Origin: Lycorma delicatula
Taxonomy: Eukaryota > Arthropoda > Insecta > Hemiptera > Fulgoridae
Direction: 5' to 3'
NCBI RefSeq assembly: GCF_047948215.1
Contig: NC_134463.1
Location: forward strand, 56,922,201-56,986,200
DNA length: 64,000 bases
Part shown: piece after piece, positions 60,836 to 64,000 of the stretch
Position numbering within the stretch: the first letter of the stretch is position 1
Layout: each line of letters starts with the position of its first letter
The notes under the pieces: model-generated
What the model was told of the DNA's origin: nothing
Databases searched by the model: none
The model's input: only the letters and a program-made list of their open reading frames with translations
Made by a program: the position numbers and the translations under genes

Positions 60836-62489
60836 GTAAGTTCATAATGTTTAATGCTGGCTTAATACTAGTATAATACAAAAGAGGTGAGTATTTAAAC
60901 TTAAAAGCAGTTTTCCTTCCAGATGATCATACTCAAATAATTTCAGTAAAAAAAATGGTATCCAGGAGCTTTCTTTTTAAAACACTATTCATTTTATTAA
61001 CTCTAAACAGTTCATAAAATGTTTCTATCTATATGATTGCAAATCCTAATGATTTTTGTTTGATCCACCAAACAACATTGATCCTTCAGTTAATGCAATA
61101 CAATTCAGAATCAAAATAACCTCGCTGTCATAAAGAAAAGATTAGGTATAAACAAAAATGGGACTGATTCTCTTAACAAATATCACTTTGCTTCTTGATT
61201 AATGTTCAATTTACGTAGTAGGTCTTTAAATGTGTGGTGCATGTTCTCAGAAAACAAATAGAATTCTGTATTCACATTTTAAGACAGAATTGTACTCTTA
61301 TAAAAACCATATATTAATTAATTAAGAAATAGGATACAAAGTACAAAATTGAAATTCTTTGCATATTCTGATCATAATAATATTCCTATGTCTCTCATCT
61401 CAACATTGACAATACCTAACACAACTTTACAGTTTCATTTCTAGTGCTTTTCTTATTCTAATGAGGAAGCTGAAGTAAGTGAAATGACTATAGTAAATAT
61501 AGTGTGACTAATAAATGAAATTTATAGTTAATAATTTGACAGATTTCTTGCATTAACAACCAGATAATGTATAATAGAGAAAATATACACCGTATATTAA
61601 ATATATTTCTAAGTTAAATGAAGCGAATGGATTGATGAAAAATGTATGAAATCACTAGTCATACCATTACAAAATTTGTCAGGTATATAAAAAATGTAGT
61701 TAATAAATAATACACATCATTTAGGATTATTTAGAACAAACATTTACTTATATATGTTAATTATAAATATATGAATATTTTGCCCAGTTATATAACTTCT
61801 TTAAGATAATTTATAAATACAAAATATTATAAAGATTCTATCATTACATTTTAAAATAATTAAAAATGAGACAAATTGATTTTAAAGAACGTAAAAATTG
61901 TTGTAAAGACATGTAAATTTTACATGTAGCACATAAAAACTAAGATCTCAGTACTTAAATAATATGAGATTTGCAAATGTTCATTTTCACAAAAAACATC
62001 ATAATGATGGGCACAACATCAGTTTCATTTAAAATTGCATGCAGATTTAGATTCTGTAACAGGTAAACAATTTTGGTTTTGCAGTTTGTAATAATCAAAT
62101 GATAGAATCATTATCAATTGTTGTTTAGGTGATTTCTGAATTGAGAATAATGCCATTTTAGATTCAAAAGAAGAAGAAGTTTTTATTATTAAGTGTTTGT
62201 GGAAAAATAATAAGGATACTGCTATCATCCGTGAAGAAAAGTCCATGCAAAATTTTCCATTCCTTCACTACAAACCTATCAACTTTTGTTTAAGCTGAAC
62301 ATAAAATCTGAAAGTACTGGAAGCTTTGGAAATACTCTATGATCAGATAGGTATAGAACTAGTAGCAACAATTTGGTGCAGAGACTTGGTTAAGGGAATA
62401 AATATCAACTAGGAAGTCTTTCATTAGGTTGGAAATATCCAGAGCAAATTTACAGAACACCAAAGAGTTCATTATCTAACTAACTTCAT

Positions 62490-63070
62490 GCATCTTGTAA
62501 AATTATTTTGACAGAGGGAGAGAATTTATTATTTGTAAAGAAAATTCTCATTTCTTTAGCTTTATGATGTGGTCTGATGAAGCAAACTTCAAATTGAATG
62601 AATTGTAGTAAATTGTTACAAATACATTTATTTCTGATGAAAATCCTTTTGTAATTACGGAAAAGTAACTTAATGCATTTGGAGATCATATTTGATATGA
62701 AATAACAAAAAAGGAGGGTTGGGATTTTATTTCTTCTATTGATTAAAGTGTATTAGATGATTTATACCTTGAGATGTTACAAAATTTTGAGTAGGTATCA
62801 AAAAACCTTGTGTTTTACATTAGCCATCCCTATCTTTTCCAAAGAAATTATACCTAAATGTATAAGATGGTGAAGTATAATTAAATGACCACAATATTCC
62901 TATGGTTTAACATCTCATAATTTTTCATTCTGATTATCAATATACATGAATTTTCTTCAAAACCCCATGACTTGAACTGCCTGAAGCTGTTGATTTAAAA
63001 TTCATAGTTGATTTTATAAACTGGTGCAAAATTTTACTGGGAAAGATGTGAAATATAGTAATTAAATTAT
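62490..63070 (+). mobile_element. Possible DUF4817-type transposase fossil, weak
   Basis: MMWSDEANFKLNE followed, in one region with many stops, by SDENPFVITEK and VLDDLYLEMLQNFE. This recalls FSDEa.F.L, .eNPh...E and YL.mL of that family. The match is short and the catalytic C-terminal half is not convincing. Confidence 0.33.
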
Positions 63071-63689
63071 GCAAAAAATCATAAGGACAATGGGATAACA
63101 CTGAACTTACTCAGCTGTATATTATACATGTAACAAAAAACCTTTTTTTGTTTTATGTTTTCGTATTAGTAATTGGGAAATTGATTTTTAGGTTATCTAG
63201 TATTAAATGAAAAGCACAATATAGATTAAATGTATTATTTTTTCTAACCTTTAAAGATGGTTATCATAGACAACCAGTAACTTCTTTGAAGAGGAGTTGG
63301 ACAATTAACTCTGTAAGCCTTAATACACATTGTCACATTTTGCTATGCTTTAATGAATGCACGATTACAACAGTTATATTAATACATAAAATTATTAATT
63401 TAATAAATCTGATGTGCTGTCATACATTTACTGAAAGATCACAAAAAATAAAAATATGGACACAGAATTTCATGCTACTTTCTTCATTGATCAACCCTAA
63501 AGTTGGTGTAAAATGATAAAGTTATAGTAAGTTAAAATACAATTTTTTATTGCAGTAACCTGTTGTAGCGAAAAGGGAACCATCATGGAATATGAGTTTG
63601 ACTCATTTTGGTTTGGTATGATTCACTGTTTTGCTACTGTTGCACCCAGTTGCTGCTTAACAGCTATGAAAGTAAAACATATGACTAGT

Positions 63690-64000
63690 GCTTTTGCTGC
63701 CATTCACAATGATTGAACACGTTGAGCAGAGAATCTGTTAAGTTTTGTTCAGATTCTTGGTAACATGCAAGTATAGACAATAAAGTAAATTTGAACAGCT
63801 TTTGGTAATCTAGCTATGGGTGTTACCCAAATTAAAGAGTGGTATGTATCACTGTGCAAGATGGCCAAACATCTGTTGAAAATGATAAATTCTCTTGCAG
63901 TAAAAATCTAAAAAAAAATATCAAGCAAATTGACAGATGTTGATGAATGATCATTGAATAACAATCACAGAGCTTGAAGATGAAGTAGGAATTTCATTTG
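63690..64000 (+). mobile_element. Mariner-like transposase N-terminus, truncated by the window edge
   Basis: Fragments HVEQRICVKFC, QIKEWYVSLCK, QDGQTSVENDKFS and SQSLKMK resemble the mariner helix-turn-helix and linker (vEqR..vKfc...gks, eWy.rFk.Grtsve.d..sGRP). Stops and frame changes are present. The continuation lies beyond 64000. Confidence 0.5.

Larger units (their letters stand above)
60836..64000 (+). other. Gene B second intron, open at the right edge
   Basis: No third exon of gene B was recognised. A weak transposase-like stretch at 62490-63070 and a mariner N-terminus at the edge are the only identifiable parts; 60840-62000 shows nothing. Confidence 0.65.

Noticed and set aside
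60675..60881. 68-codon open frame on the minus strand
   Set aside because: Antisense shadow of gene B exon 2.

Overview
The window is AT-rich nuclear DNA from an animal, almost certainly an insect and possibly a hemipteran. The evidence is spliced genes with GT-AG introns, many decayed mariner elements, tRNA-derived SINEs, non-LTR retrotransposon remnants, simple repeats, and protein signatures closest to insect families. The species cannot be fixed from the sequence.

The host genes I can support are two SLC26-family anion transporters (SLC26A11 / 'sodium-independent sulfate anion transporter-like' type) arranged head to head. Gene A is on the minus strand. Nine coding exons can be followed between 33477 and 1413, covering the transmembrane domain and the first half of the cytoplasmic STAS domain. 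All exon phases agree across the junctions and no stop interrupts the reading frame. Its first exon, upstream of 33477, and the end of STAS are not identified. Gene B is on the plus strand. It starts at 49178, its second exon is 60640-60835, and it runs off the right edge. The first intron position and phase, and the 196-base length of the second exon, are the same in both genes, so they are an inverted duplicate. Gene B keeps the family's usual residues in the part visible. Gene A has lost two central substrate-site residues: the TM1 glutamine is leucine and the TM10 arginine is alanine.

Everything else is repeat-derived. Introns of gene A hold a deleted mariner (2.2-2.9 kb), a DUF4817-type transposase fossil (4.7-5.1 kb), a mariner (6.3-7.3 kb), a mariner split by a SINE (9.3-10.3 kb), LINE tails, a mariner (22.9-23.6 kb), a Tc3-like element (23.8-24.6 kb), a near-perfect 56-bp inverted repeat (26.8 kb) and another mariner (27.3-28.2 kb). 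The 15.7 kb between the two genes holds a LINE tail, a GC-rich R1-like LINE (37.4-40.1 kb) next to a gypsy integrase remnant, SINEs, a LINE RT remnant with FADD (45.7-46.3 kb), and a broken DUF7869-like coding sequence split by a SINE (47.0-48.7 kb).

The 11.3-kb first intron of gene B holds a piggyBac element bounded by TTAA (50073-53920) with a mariner inside it, plus an RTE-like LINE tail (58.0-58.7 kb). I see no rRNA genes, functional tRNA genes, CRISPR arrays or bacterial features.
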